This document shows, in pieces, positions 1 to 10,286 of a DNA stretch of 64,000 bases (the stretch's first letter is position 1; every line of letters begins with the position of its first letter). The stretch spans positions 1,269,301-1,333,300 of the forward strand of contig JAICWS010000001.1 of the NCBI GenBank assembly GCA_025934695.1, in the 5' to 3' direction. Made by a program: the position numbers and the translations under genes. The DNA is from Alphaproteobacteria bacterium. Its GTDB lineage: Bacteria; Pseudomonadota; Alphaproteobacteria; Micavibrionales; UBA2020. The notes beneath the pieces were generated by a model, which ran no database searches, was not told where the DNA came from, and saw nothing but the letters and a program-made list of their open reading frames with translations.

Positions 1-230
1 GCGGGGCGAAGGTTGCCTGCAGCACTTTCTGAATCTTTTACGCCGGCTTCCGGCGCCGCGCCGCGCTCCGACTCCATTCCTTACCCCAGTGTCCCAATCA
101 CCATTTTAACCTTTTTTAACGCGGTTGTTGACGAAATAAACCGCGATGCGTCCGCCGCGCATAAAACCATGAATTTGCAAAAAATATGCCACAACATGAG
201 AATGCTTCTTGCTTATGAAAAGCATTTCGC

Positions 231-259
231 TTGACGCGTCCATTTATGGGGAATATAAC
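231..259 (+). promoter_or_regulatory. sigma-70-type promoter of the lipoprotein gene
   Basis: TTGACG at 231-236 and TATAAC at 254-259 are separated by 17 nt, close to the sigma-70 consensus, and lie about 50 nt upstream of the lipoprotein start. The rest of bases 1-306 shows no gene I can support; it is AT-richer than the surroundings and looks intergenic. Confidence 0.6.
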
Positions 260-306
260 CTTCCATAATTCGCAAGACACCTATTGAGATAACATCGGGG
301 ACTTAC

Positions 307-888
307 ATGACCACCGGCTTTCAAAAAGCATCTACCTTGAGCAAGGCATTTGCGGCCATGTCCGCGGCCGCCACCCTTGCCGGCTGCGCAACGACGCACG
401 GCATCAATTCGCCACTGGCAGGCGATGAACTTCAGAACACGCAGAGTTGCGTCGACTTCGACCAGGCGCAGGCGAAAGCCGCCGCCCTGAAAATCGGCAC
501 GCCCAAGGCCGAGGTTTACAAGGCGTTCAACATCACGGGCGACACCATGCTCAAGCGCCTGAACAAGGACGACGTCAACCGCGCGCTTTACGGCCAGACG
601 CAACTGGCCGTCCCCTTCGAGCAGCGCGCCGAAGCGCAGAATTTCCTCAACTCCGTCGAGGGCCGCTCGCTGACCTGCCAGAACGTGCATTCGCGGCGCA
701 GCTTCCATTGGTCGCATTCGACCACCGTCAAGGACGGATACCAGTACACGGTCACTTTCATCTTCAAGGACGCCGCGCTGTTTGACCCCGTGACGGTCCA
801 GGGCGAGCCGGTCCACCAGAAGAGCAACAACGGTTACTTAAGCAACTTCAGCCCGTTGGACACCGCGGCGCGGGCGGCCCGGTTCTAA
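307..888 (+). CDS. hypothetical lipoprotein
   Basis: A 193-residue protein with a basic N-terminus, a hydrophobic stretch and a lipobox (LAGC, cysteine near residue 27), so it should be exported and lipid-anchored. The mature part is hydrophilic with no domain I recognise; two further cysteines (near residues 48 and 119) could form a disulfide. It stands alone, with its own promoter upstream and a hairpin terminator downstream. The overlapping minus-strand ORFs are shadows. Function unknown; export as a lipoprotein is the only confident statement. Confidence 0.8.
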   Translation: MTTGFQKASTLSKAFAAMSAAATLAGCATTHGINSPLAGDELQNTQSCVDFDQAQAKAAALKIGTPKAEVYKAFNITGDTMLKRLNKDDVNRALYGQTQLAVPFEQRAEAQNFLNSVEGRSLTCQNVHSRRSFHWSHSTTVKDGYQYTVTFIFKDAALFDPVTVQGEPVHQKSNNGYLSNFSPLDTAARAARF

Positions 889-966
889 AGAAGACCACGA
901 CGAGATCCCCCGACACTTATGATCTTCACTTACACACACCCAAGAAAATAAGTGTTTTACGATGCG

Positions 967-994
967 AAGAGCCCGGCTTAACCGCCGGGCTCTT
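967..994 (+). terminator. hairpin terminator after the lipoprotein gene
   Basis: A perfect 11-bp stem (AAGAGCCCGGC / GCCGGGCTCTT) with a 6-nt loop lies about 80 nt past the lipoprotein stop. The T-run after it is weak. Confidence 0.6.
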
Positions 995-1069
995 ATGCGT
1001 TTGGCGTTGATTTAAGCGGCATTTGGCTATAGATTCCCCTCAAAATCGGGAGTTATAAGGAAAACGCCT

Positions 1070-2989
1070 ATGTCTCACTTTTCGGCTCAGCTGACGCCCG
1101 GAGAAAGCGAAAACCTGCGCCGCCAGGCCGCGCAGGCGCTGGCCGCCAACAAGCTGGCAGAGGCCGAGGCGCTGCTCAAGAAGGCTTATGCCCTCAATCC
1201 TTCGTCACCGGATATCTGCAACGATCTCGCGCGGGCCCTCTGGCGCGGCGGGAACCACCGCGCTGCCGATGAATATTTCCTCAAAGCGCTGAACCTGGCG
1301 CCGCGCGAGGCTTACTACCTGAACAGCTACGGCGTCTTCCTGATGCTGCATTTCCGCTATCACGAAGCGCTGGACATCCTGAACCGGGCGCTGGAAATGA
1401 AGCCCGGTTTCCATGAAATCCTCAACAACCTGGGCCTGCTGCACCATCGCCGCGGCGAATGGGCGGAAGCGGAGAAATATTTCCTGCAGGCGATCCGCGC
1501 GCAGCCCAATCTCCCGGGCGCGCACGGCAACCTTGCAGCGCTGCTGCGCGACATGAAACAGTATGACCGCGCCGAGGCGGAATTCCGCGCCGCGCTCAAG
1601 CTCGCGCCCGGCAACCGGGGCGGCTGGCAGGTGCTGGCGGAGTTCTACCGCAGCATCGGCCGGTATGACGCCGCGCTCGGCATCCTGAAGGATATCGCGT
1701 CGCGCGCGTTTTTCAGCGAAGAGGCCTGGCTGCCGATCCTGGAACTCCAGGAGGGCATGAGCCGCCTCGACGACGCCTGGGTGACGCTGCGCGACCTCAA
1801 GGCGCGCTTTCCCCAGTCGATGACGATCCTTTTCATGGAAGCAAAACTGCTGCGCCGCTCGAACAAGCCCGCCGAGGCGCTGGCAATCCTCGAAAAAATG
1901 GGCATGCCGGGAAAAAGTTCCCCGCATTACCTGGCCTGGCTTTTCGAAGTCGGCCAGCTGCAGGACCGCCTGGGCAACGCGGATGCCGCTTTCCAGGCGT
2001 TTTCCAGGGCCAACAACGCGCAGCTCAAGAGCCCGGAAGCCGCACAGCTGAACAAGAACGAATATATTGCGGGCATCACCCGCTTCCGCGACGATTTTAC
2101 GCCGGAGGTCGCTTCCGCCGTGACCGCCGCGGCAAAGCCGGCCGGAAAACCAGGGCCCGTCTTCCTCGTCGGCTTCCCGCGCTCCGGCACGACTCTGCTT
2201 GATCAAATATTGTCCAGCCATCCGCGCGTCACGGTCGCCGAAGAGCAGCCGGCCTCTAACCGGATGACGATGCACCTGATCAAAAAATACGGCGGCACGC
2301 CTCCAACCGGCCCGGACGCCTATGACGGCGGCGTCCGCGAATGGCTGATGAACAACGATTGCTATCCACGTTGCCTCAAGGACGTGACCGAGGAGGACGC
2401 CCAGGAATTGCGGCGGCTGTTCTATATCTCACACAATGTGCAGCCTGGTGACGAAAAGCTCTTCGTCGACAAGTTTCCGCTCAACCTGCGGCATGCCGGT
2501 CTCATTCACCGGGTTTTCCCGGACGCAAAGTTCATCCTGGCCTTGCGCCATCCCTGTGATTCAGTCCTGAGCGGGTTCATGCAGCAGTTCCAGCTCAATC
2601 CCGCGATGATGCCCTTTCTCGAACTGAAGTCGGCCGCGCGCCTGTATGACGAAACCTTCAGGCTTTGGGACGCTTATGCGCAGTCGCTGCCGCTTAAAGT
2701 GCATGCCGTGCGCTACGAGGACGTCGTGGCCGACTTCCGTCCGACGGTCGCAAAGCTGCTCGACTTCCTGGAACTCGACTGGAACGACGCGGTTCTCGAA
2801 TACGACAAGACGGCGCGCAGCCGCCCCATTGCGACGCCCAGTTACCACCAGGTCACGGAAAAAATCTATACGCGCGCGAGCGGCCGCTGGCAGCGCTACC
2901 GCAAGCATATGCAGGACGTCATCCCCCTCCTCGAACCCCATGCAAAAAAATACGGGTATTCGATGGACGAAAGCGACGCGCAGGAATAA
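1070..2989 (+). CDS. TPR-sulfotransferase fusion protein, copy 1
   Basis: 639 residues. The first ~330 are tetratricopeptide repeats; the C-terminal ~280 are a Sulfotransfer_3-type domain. The PAPS 5'-phosphosulfate-binding loop is visible as GFPRSGTTLLDQ near residue 368, and the 3'-phosphate-binding element as RHPCDSVLS near residue 492. The family transfers sulfate from PAPS to protein tyrosines, glycans or small molecules; the acceptor here is unknown and the TPR part probably selects it. No signal peptide, so cytoplasmic. The next gene, 6 nt downstream, is a paralogue of identical length, so the two are probably co-transcribed. The start has a ribosome-binding site (ATAAGGA). Confidence 0.9.
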   Translation: MSHFSAQLTPGESENLRRQAAQALAANKLAEAEALLKKAYALNPSSPDICNDLARALWRGGNHRAADEYFLKALNLAPREAYYLNSYGVFLMLHFRYHEALDILNRALEMKPGFHEILNNLGLLHHRRGEWAEAEKYFLQAIRAQPNLPGAHGNLAALLRDMKQYDRAEAEFRAALKLAPGNRGGWQVLAEFYRSIGRYDAALGILKDIASRAFFSEEAWLPILELQEGMSRLDDAWVTLRDLKARFPQSMTILFMEAKLLRRSNKPAEALAILEKMGMPGKSSPHYLAWLFEVGQLQDRLGNADAAFQAFSRANNAQLKSPEAAQLNKNEYIAGITRFRDDFTPEVASAVTAAAKPAGKPGPVFLVGFPRSGTTLLDQILSSHPRVTVAEEQPASNRMTMHLIKKYGGTPPTGPDAYDGGVREWLMNNDCYPRCLKDVTEEDAQELRRLFYISHNVQPGDEKLFVDKFPLNLRHAGLIHRVFPDAKFILALRHPCDSVLSGFMQQFQLNPAMMPFLELKSAARLYDETFRLWDAYAQSLPLKVHAVRYEDVVADFRPTVAKLLDFLELDWNDAVLEYDKTARSRPIATPSYHQVTEKIYTRASGRWQRYRKHMQDVIPLLEPHAKKYGYSMDESDAQE

Positions 2990-2995
2990 TCGCAC

Positions 2996-4915
2996 ATGGC
3001 ACAGTCATCCACGCAAACGATCCCGGACGAAAGTGAGCTTTTGCGGCGCCAGGCCGCGCAGGCTTTCGGCGCGAACCGCGCCCCGGAGGCCGTCGCGCTG
3101 CTGGAAAAGGCGCATGCCCTGAACCCGAATTCGCCCGAGATCTGCACGGATTTCGCGCGCGTCCTGTGGCGCATGGGCCGACACCATGAAGCGAACGAAT
3201 ATTTTGTCAAGGCTGCAGGCCTTGCGCCGGCCGAGCCTTACATCCTGAACAGCTACGGCGTCTTCCTGATGCATCATATGCGCTATGACGAGGCGCAGGA
3301 GATGCTGACGCGCGCGCTGCAGCTCAAACCCGGCTTCCACGAAATACTCAATAACCTGGGAATGCTGCATCATCGCCGCGGCGACTGGCCGGCGGCGGAA
3401 GAGTATTTCCTGCAAGCTATCCGCGCCAACCCCGCGCTGCCCGCCGCGCACGGCAACCTTGCGGCGCTGCTGCGCGACATGAAGCAAAACGACCGAGCGG
3501 AAACGGAGTATCGCGAAGCCTTGAAATATGCGCCCGGAAACCTCGGCGGCTGGCAGGTGCTGGCGGATTTCTACCAAAGCACCGGTCAATACGACAAGGC
3601 GCTCGAGATCCGCAAGCGCCTCCTGTCGCAGGCGCCCTTCAATGAAAACGCCTGGATTGCGATTTTCGACATGCAGGAAAAGATGAGCCGCCTGGACGAT
3701 GCCCGGGCGACCGTCGCGGACTTCAAGGCGCGCTTCCCTCAGTCCGCCGCCGCCGCGATCGTCGAAGCCCGTCTGCTGCGCCGGGCCGGCAGCCATGTCG
3801 AGGCTCTGTCGCTTCTCAAGGGCCTGCGCCCCTTCCCCGAGGAATCGCCGCCATTCCGCGACCGGCTTTTCGAAATGGGTCTGCTCCATGATCTTCTGGG
3901 CGATGCGGATGCGGCCTTCGAATGTTTCAAGCAGGCGAATGCCTCGCAAATGTCGCTGCCGAGCGCCGCGCGCGTCGATGGAAGCGCTTTTATCGACAGG
4001 ATCGCCCGCTACAGGGAACAATTTACGCCTGCGGTTGCGGCTGCCGTGACGTCGGCGGCGGCCGGCACGGACACATCCGGGCCGGTCTTCATCGTCGGCT
4101 TCCCGCGTTCCGGCACGACGCTGCTCGATCAGATATTGTCGAGCCATCCGCGCGTCACGGTCGCGGACGAAGAGCCCGTGACGAACCGCATGACGATGTA
4201 TCTCGCGCGGAAATACGGCGGCGAACCGCCGTCGGGCCCTGAAGGCTACGAGAGCGGCTACCGCGACTGGCTGAAAAACAATTCCCGTTATCCGGGCTGT
4301 CTTGCGGAAGTGACGGATGCCGACGCCGCCGAAATGCGCCGCATTTTCTTCGCCAGTCACGGCGTGCAGGAAGGCGGCGACGGCGTCTTCGTGGACAAGC
4401 TGCCGATGAATTCGCACCATGCGGCTCTTATCCATCGCGTATTCCCCAAGGCGAAGTTCATTCTCGCGCTCCGGCATCCGTGCGATTCAGTGCTCAGCTG
4501 CTTTATGCAGCAATTCCATCTCAATAACGCGATGGCGTCATTTTCCGAGCTTCAGTCGGGTGCGCGCCTTTATAACGAAACGTTCCGGCTCTGGGATCTC
4601 TACACGCAGTTGCTGCCGCTGCAAGTGCATGCCGTGCGCTACGAGGACGTCGTGGCCGACTTCCGTCCGACGGTCGCAAAGCTGCTCGACTTCCTGGAAC
4701 TCGACTGGAACGACGCGGTTCTCGAATACGATAAGACGGCCCGCAAGCGCGCCATCAGCACGCCCAGCTACCACCAGGTCACCGAAAAAATCTATACCCG
4801 CGCGAGCGGCCGCTGGCAGCGCTACCGTAAGCACATGCAGGACGTCATCCCCCTCCTCGAACCCTATGCAAAAAAGTACGGATATTCGATGGATGAAAGC
4901 GACGCGCAGGAGTAA
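2996..4915 (+). CDS. TPR-sulfotransferase fusion protein, copy 2
   Basis: Tandem paralogue of the preceding gene with the same length (639 residues) and architecture: TPRs, then a sulfotransferase domain with GFPRSGTTLLDQ and RHPCDSVLS. The copies differ throughout the TPR region and much of the sulfotransferase domain, but the last ~290 bp are nearly identical, including a perfect 107-bp run (2699-2805 = 4625-4731), which suggests recent gene conversion. The divergent TPRs may give the copies different acceptors. It ends 7 nt before the convergent aldehyde dehydrogenase gene. Confidence 0.9.
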   Translation: MAQSSTQTIPDESELLRRQAAQAFGANRAPEAVALLEKAHALNPNSPEICTDFARVLWRMGRHHEANEYFVKAAGLAPAEPYILNSYGVFLMHHMRYDEAQEMLTRALQLKPGFHEILNNLGMLHHRRGDWPAAEEYFLQAIRANPALPAAHGNLAALLRDMKQNDRAETEYREALKYAPGNLGGWQVLADFYQSTGQYDKALEIRKRLLSQAPFNENAWIAIFDMQEKMSRLDDARATVADFKARFPQSAAAAIVEARLLRRAGSHVEALSLLKGLRPFPEESPPFRDRLFEMGLLHDLLGDADAAFECFKQANASQMSLPSAARVDGSAFIDRIARYREQFTPAVAAAVTSAAAGTDTSGPVFIVGFPRSGTTLLDQILSSHPRVTVADEEPVTNRMTMYLARKYGGEPPSGPEGYESGYRDWLKNNSRYPGCLAEVTDADAAEMRRIFFASHGVQEGGDGVFVDKLPMNSHHAALIHRVFPKAKFILALRHPCDSVLSCFMQQFHLNNAMASFSELQSGARLYNETFRLWDLYTQLLPLQVHAVRYEDVVADFRPTVAKLLDFLELDWNDAVLEYDKTARKRAISTPSYHQVTEKIYTRASGRWQRYRKHMQDVIPLLEPYAKKYGYSMDESDAQE

Positions 4916-4922
4916 TCCCGCG

Positions 4923-6416
4923 TTAGAGGCCCCCCAGCGACATCAGCTTGATTTCGAGATAATCCTCGATGCCGTATTTGGAGCCTTCGGTGCCGATGCC
5001 CGATTGTTTCCAGCCGCCGAAAGGCGCCTGCGCCGAGACGACGGACACGCTGTTGACGCCGACCATGCCATATTCGAGAGCTTCCGCCACGCGCCAGATG
5101 CGCGCCATATTGGAGGAATAGAAATAGGCGGCAAGACCGTATTCGGTGTCATTCGCCATTTTGATGACTTCATCGTCGGTCTTGAAGCGGAACAGGGGCG
5201 CAAGCGGCCCAAAGGTCTCCTCGTGGAAGAACTTCATCTGCGGCGTGGCGCCGGTGACGACGGTCGGCTCGAAGAAGGTCGCGCCCAGCTTGTGGCGTTT
5301 TCCGCCGACCGTGATCTTGCCGCCCTTCGCCGCGGCGTCGGCCACATGGTTCTCGACTTTCTCGAGCCCCTTCATGTTGATCATGGGGCCCAGCTCCACG
5401 CCCTCGTCGAGGCCGTTGCCGACCTTCATCGCTTTCACGGCGGCGGTGAATTTTTCGGCGAACTCGTCGTAGATGCCATCCTGCACGAAGATACGGTTCG
5501 CGCAGATGCAGGTCTGGCCGCTGTTGCGGTATTTGGAAGCGATGGCCGCGGGCACCGCTTCGTCGAGATTGGCGTCGTCGAAGACGATGAAGGGCGCATT
5601 GCCGCCCAATTCCAGCGAAATCTTCTTCACCGTGGGCGCGCATTGCGCCATAAGCATCTTGCCGACCGCGGTCGAGCCGGTGAAGCTGAGCTTGCGCACC
5701 AGCTCGTTCCCGGTCATTTCCTTGCCGATGGGTTGCGCATCTCCAGTTACGAGATTGAAGACGCCCTTGGGGATGCCGGCGCGCTCGGCCAGTTCCGCCA
5801 ATGCGAGGGCCGAGAAAGGCGTGATTTCGGACGGCTTGATCACGACCGTGCAGCCGGCCGCGAGCGCGGGGCCCGACTTGCGCGTGATCATCGAGGACGG
5901 GAAGTTCCATGGTGTGATCATCACGCAGACGCCGACAGGCTGTTTGAGCGTGATGAGGCGATGCGTCTTGTTATGGGTGGGAATGACGTCGCCATAAACG
6001 CGCCGCCCTTCCTCGGCCATCCACTCGACATAGGCGATGCCGCTCAAGATCTCGGCCTTGGCTTGGGCGAGCGGCTTGCCCTGCTCGACGGTGAGGATTT
6101 TGCATAGGTCGTCGAGATGTTCGGTCTGGAGGTCCGCCCATGTTTTCAGGATTTTCGCGCGGTCGGCCGCCAACATCGAGCGCCAGCCGTCCCAGGCCCG
6201 GTGCGCCGCCTCAATGGCGCGCTTGGTCTCGGCCTGGCCGCAGTTGGGCACCGTGCCGACGATTTCGCCGCTCGCGGGATTATCGACCTCGATCGTCTTG
6301 CCGCTATCCGCGTCGATCCAGGTCCCGCCAACATAGGCGCGCTGGTGGAACAGCCCGGCGTCCTTCAGTTTCAGCGAAGCGATGGCATCGGTCTTCTGAG
6401 CGGCGGCGCGGGACAT
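4923..6416 (-). CDS. gabD: NAD(P)-dependent succinate-semialdehyde dehydrogenase family protein
   Basis: A 497-residue aldehyde dehydrogenase. Visible motifs are the cofactor-binding FTGSTAVGK, the catalytic glutamate in LELGGNAPF and the nucleophilic cysteine in NSGQTCICANR. The overall pattern (EQGKPLAQAK, TPWNFP, GGWKQSGIGTEGSKYGIEDY) resembles GabD, which oxidises succinate semialdehyde to succinate at the end of the GABA shunt; glutarate-semialdehyde dehydrogenase (DavD) is a close alternative. The ATG at 6416 is preferred over the ORF-track start at 6491 because AAAAAAGGAGAT precedes it. No GABA transaminase or permease lies nearby. Confidence 0.9.
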   Translation of the reverse strand: MSRAAAQKTDAIASLKLKDAGLFHQRAYVGGTWIDADSGKTIEVDNPASGEIVGTVPNCGQAETKRAIEAAHRAWDGWRSMLAADRAKILKTWADLQTEHLDDLCKILTVEQGKPLAQAKAEILSGIAYVEWMAEEGRRVYGDVIPTHNKTHRLITLKQPVGVCVMITPWNFPSSMITRKSGPALAAGCTVVIKPSEITPFSALALAELAERAGIPKGVFNLVTGDAQPIGKEMTGNELVRKLSFTGSTAVGKMLMAQCAPTVKKISLELGGNAPFIVFDDANLDEAVPAAIASKYRNSGQTCICANRIFVQDGIYDEFAEKFTAAVKAMKVGNGLDEGVELGPMINMKGLEKVENHVADAAAKGGKITVGGKRHKLGATFFEPTVVTGATPQMKFFHEETFGPLAPLFRFKTDDEVIKMANDTEYGLAAYFYSSNMARIWRVAEALEYGMVGVNSVSVVSAQAPFGGWKQSGIGTEGSKYGIEDYLEIKLMSLGGL

Positions 6417-6544
6417 GGCAATCTCCTTTTTTGAAACATCAACACCATAGCCCCCGGAAAAGAGCCCGTCAAACCACCGGTTTTCTGGCAAAAGGAACCG
6501 CCGCGCGCGTGCCCGGTTTGAGTAATACCAAGGGAGTGTGCATC

Positions 6545-6946
6545 ATGTTGACGAAAAACGGCCTCGAAGAGTGCATCCAGGCGTGCTGGGCGGCCCGCCA
6601 CCTATGCCAGCAAACCTTGTTCCAGCATTGCCTGATCAAGGGCGGCGAACACGTGGCACCCATCCATGTGGAATTGATGACGAGCGCCATTGAGATATTG
6701 CAAGCCTCGGCCGACGCGCTGACGCGCGGATCCGGCCTTCATGCGCCTGTCTGCGCGGCCTGCGCGAACGTGTGCGAAGCCTGCGCCGATTCCTGCGCCG
6801 CCATCATGTGCGATGACGCCCCCTGCCCCGAAATGCAGCGCTGCGCCGATGCCCTGCGCATCTGCGCTCATCTGTGCCGCACGATGGGACAGGAAACTTA
6901 CCCGCTCGCTTTCGAGCGGCCTGAAAGCCCGCAGCCGCAGGCTTAA
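6545..6946 (+). CDS. four-helix-bundle copper-binding protein (DUF326-like)
   Basis: A 133-residue Cys- and His-rich protein with helical CxxxC-type spacing (ECIQACWAARHLC, CAACANVCEACADSC, CAHLC), as in DUF326 / copper storage protein families, where cysteines lining a four-helix bundle bind Cu(I). No signal peptide, so it would resemble a cytosolic (Csp3-type) rather than an exported store. The ATG at 6545 follows AAGGGAG; the longer track ORF from 6140 overlaps the divergent dehydrogenase and its extension looks non-coding. The link to copper is from the family, not proven here. Confidence 0.75.
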   Translation: MLTKNGLEECIQACWAARHLCQQTLFQHCLIKGGEHVAPIHVELMTSAIEILQASADALTRGSGLHAPVCAACANVCEACADSCAAIMCDDAPCPEMQRCADALRICAHLCRTMGQETYPLAFERPESPQPQA

Positions 6947-7038
6947 CACCCGAAAATCAAGGCCTTAATCCATTATTAAACTCTTTCTGTAAATATATAG
7001 TCGGAGCAATTCGACTTTATGATCAGGAAGAATTCGCC

Positions 7039-7744
7039 ATGACAGCCCGGCTGGACGCGGCGCGGTTGAACGAGATAGCGGCGGGCCTGCGGCCGCAATA
7101 CCGCGACGCTTTCGTGGAAGCGGCCCTGCGAACCGTCCTCGACGGCGGGAAGCTGAGCAGCATGAACAGAATCTTCGGCGGCGCGCCGCGCAGCGGCAAG
7201 ACCAGCGACGCCTTCGACTACGCCGAGGCGCTGATCGGTGCGGGCTTCGTGGCGGACAAAGATCCGGTGTCCCTCTATGGCGGGCAAGCGGACGGGGGAG
7301 CCCTGCTCGCCACGGCGTTCAAGGCGGCGGAGAACGGCATCATCATCGTGGACGAGCCGATAGCAGGTGGAAATTCGCGCGTTGTACAGGAACTCCAGGA
7401 CCGCCTTCTCCTCGCCGTCGACGAAGGGAAATGCGTCGTCATCCTGACCGGCTCGACCGCGAATATCGAGCGGTTCATGAAGGAATGCCGCCCCGAGTTG
7501 CGGGTGCGATTGCCCAAGCCGGTTGCGGTCGAACCCTTCACCCCCTACGACGCGTCACGGCACGCGCGCAACGTCGAGGCGCGCGTGCGGCGGCGGGAAG
7601 AAGCTGAGCGCCTGCAACGTGAAGGCGGAACGCGACCGTTGCGTCGCGGAATGGCGGCAGATGGCGGAGGATGTGTCGCTGAGGAGCGCTGTGAAACCCC
7701 TGAAAGGCATCGTGCTCGTCCGCCGGAACGATACGGTCGGCTGA
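7039..7744 (+). pseudogene. CbxX/SpoVK-like AAA ATPase, apparently frameshifted
   Basis: The first ~195 codons encode an AAA-type domain with Walker A (GGAPRSGKT, residues ~48-56), Walker B (GIIIVDEP) and a CbxX-like order of elements. The track ORF then runs open across the opposite strand of atpC, which is not credible. In the +1 frame a sensible C-terminus (ERDRCVAEWRQMAED ... VRRNDTVG) ends at 7744, just before atpC. A single frameshift at about 7600-7630 would join the halves into a ~235-residue protein. This could be a real inactivation or a sequencing error. The likely role is a small ATP-driven remodelling factor; its partner is unknown. Confidence 0.65.
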
Positions 7745-7773
7745 GAGACGTCGTCAATTTATCGAAAAAAGCT

Positions 7774-8193
7774 TCAGGCGGCGGCCTGGATTTTGGCCTT
7801 CGTGACCTCGATGCGGTTCTTCAGCGTCGCTGCTTTCACCGCGTCGTCCTTGGCGAAGCCGAGGTCGTCCTCGAGGTTCTTGAGGTCCTGCTCCAGCTTG
7901 CCCTTGTCGAGGTCTTTCACGTCGACGGCCTCTTCCGCGAGGAGAGAAAGCAGGTTCGGCGTGACGTCGGCGAAGCCGCCGGCCACGAAGATCTTGCGCG
8001 CATCGCCGTTGGCGGGCGTCACGGAGACGACGCCGGGACGGATGGCGGAGAGCAGCGGCGCATGCTGCGACAGCACGCCGAAATCGCCCTCTGCGCCGGG
8101 CACGACGACCATCTTCGCCTCTTCCGAAACGAGAATCTTTTCGGGCGAGACCAGTTCGAACTGGAACGTCGCGTTTACGGGTGCGTCTGCCAT
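7774..8193 (-). CDS. atpC: F1 ATP synthase epsilon subunit
   Basis: 139 residues with the N-terminal beta-sandwich signature (FELVSPEKILVSEEAKMVVVPGAEGDFGVL) and a C-terminal helical hairpin. Epsilon forms part of the central rotor with gamma and can inhibit ATP hydrolysis. Last gene of the minus-strand operon atpH-atpA-atpG-(PH protein)-atpD-atpC; the ~70-nt gap to atpD holds a dispersed repeat. Confidence 0.96.
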   Translation of the reverse strand: MADAPVNATFQFELVSPEKILVSEEAKMVVVPGAEGDFGVLSQHAPLLSAIRPGVVSVTPANGDARKIFVAGGFADVTPNLLSLLAEEAVDVKDLDKGKLEQDLKNLEDDLGFAKDDAVKAATLKNRIEVTKAKIQAAA

Positions 8194-8223
8194 TTCAGCA
8201 ATCTCCTAAACTCTCATAACTCC

Positions 8224-8252
8224 GCCGGGATCCCGGCTTTCGCCGGAATGGC
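8224..8252. repeat. short dispersed intergenic repeat (IPAFAGM type)
   Basis: A GC-rich partial palindrome (GCCGGGATCCCGGCTTTCGC...) between atpD and atpC. This kind of element, read as SGESRDP or IPAFAGM in fortuitous frames, is common between proteobacterial genes. Related copies occur near 41968-42064 and 45733-45760. Confidence 0.55.
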
Positions 8253-8263
8253 TCAGGCGCAGC

Positions 8264-9760
<1,497 letters not shown>

Positions 9761-9770
9761 TTAAAACCTG

Positions 9771-10280
9771 TTAACCCTTGACGTCCCGCTGTCCGGACGC
9801 CTTGTCGAGCATTTCGAGCGCCTGGTGGCGGAACTGCATCGGATGCGCGATGCAGCGGATGCCCGCCTTGCTGCCGCCGACGCCATGAATGAAGAAGGTG
9901 CCGTAGCCGAAGATCATGCCGAGGATCGACTGGTCAACGGTGAAGCTTTCGACGCGGCTGTAATTGAGTTCGGTGATCTCGCGGATGAGGAGGCCCGACT
10001 TCGCGATGATGCGGCGCGTGGTAAGCGCCAGCTCCGTCGTCGCTTTGCGCAGGAACGCCATCAGGAAATGGCCGAGCCCCCACAGCAACACCATGCCGCC
10101 GCCCAGGAGGCAGAACATGCGGATCGCGGGAACGGCCAGTTCGGGATGCGTCGAAGGCAGCGTCGCGATGCCGGCGCCGATGACCGTCGCGATAAATCCC
10201 GGCGCCAGCGAGAACGCATGCACGTGGCCGGTGTACATCACCTGCTCGTCCGGCATCAGATTGTTCTCGACGTAGCTCAT
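9771..10280 (-). CDS. PH-domain (DUF304/bPH2-like) membrane protein inside the atp operon
   Basis: 169 residues. Two hydrophobic segments (about residues 28-45 and 55-75) precede a bacterial PH-like domain with the usual element LALTTRRIIAKSGLLIREITELNYSRVESFTVDQS (quoted in part: TTRRIIAKSGLL, LNYSRVESFTV). It begins only 6 nt after atpG, with AAGGAAG before its ATG, so it must be co-transcribed with the F1 genes. DUF304 proteins are membrane proteins of unknown biochemical role. Its place in a normally contiguous operon suggests acquisition by insertion, or a role at the membrane tied to ATP synthase; neither is shown. Confidence 0.85.
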   Translation of the reverse strand: MSYVENNLMPDEQVMYTGHVHAFSLAPGFIATVIGAGIATLPSTHPELAVPAIRMFCLLGGGMVLLWGLGHFLMAFLRKATTELALTTRRIIAKSGLLIREITELNYSRVESFTVDQSILGMIFGYGTFFIHGVGGSKAGIRCIAHPMQFRHQALEMLDKASGQRDVKG

Positions 10281-10286
10281 GCTTCC

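Noticed and set aside
13-234. 73-residue ORF at the window start
   Set aside because: No ribosome-binding site, low-complexity product, and the region carries the promoter of the next gene; looks intergenic.
4419-6107. 562-residue ORF across sulfotransferase 2 and gabD
   Set aside because: Crosses two genes with firm homology in other frames.
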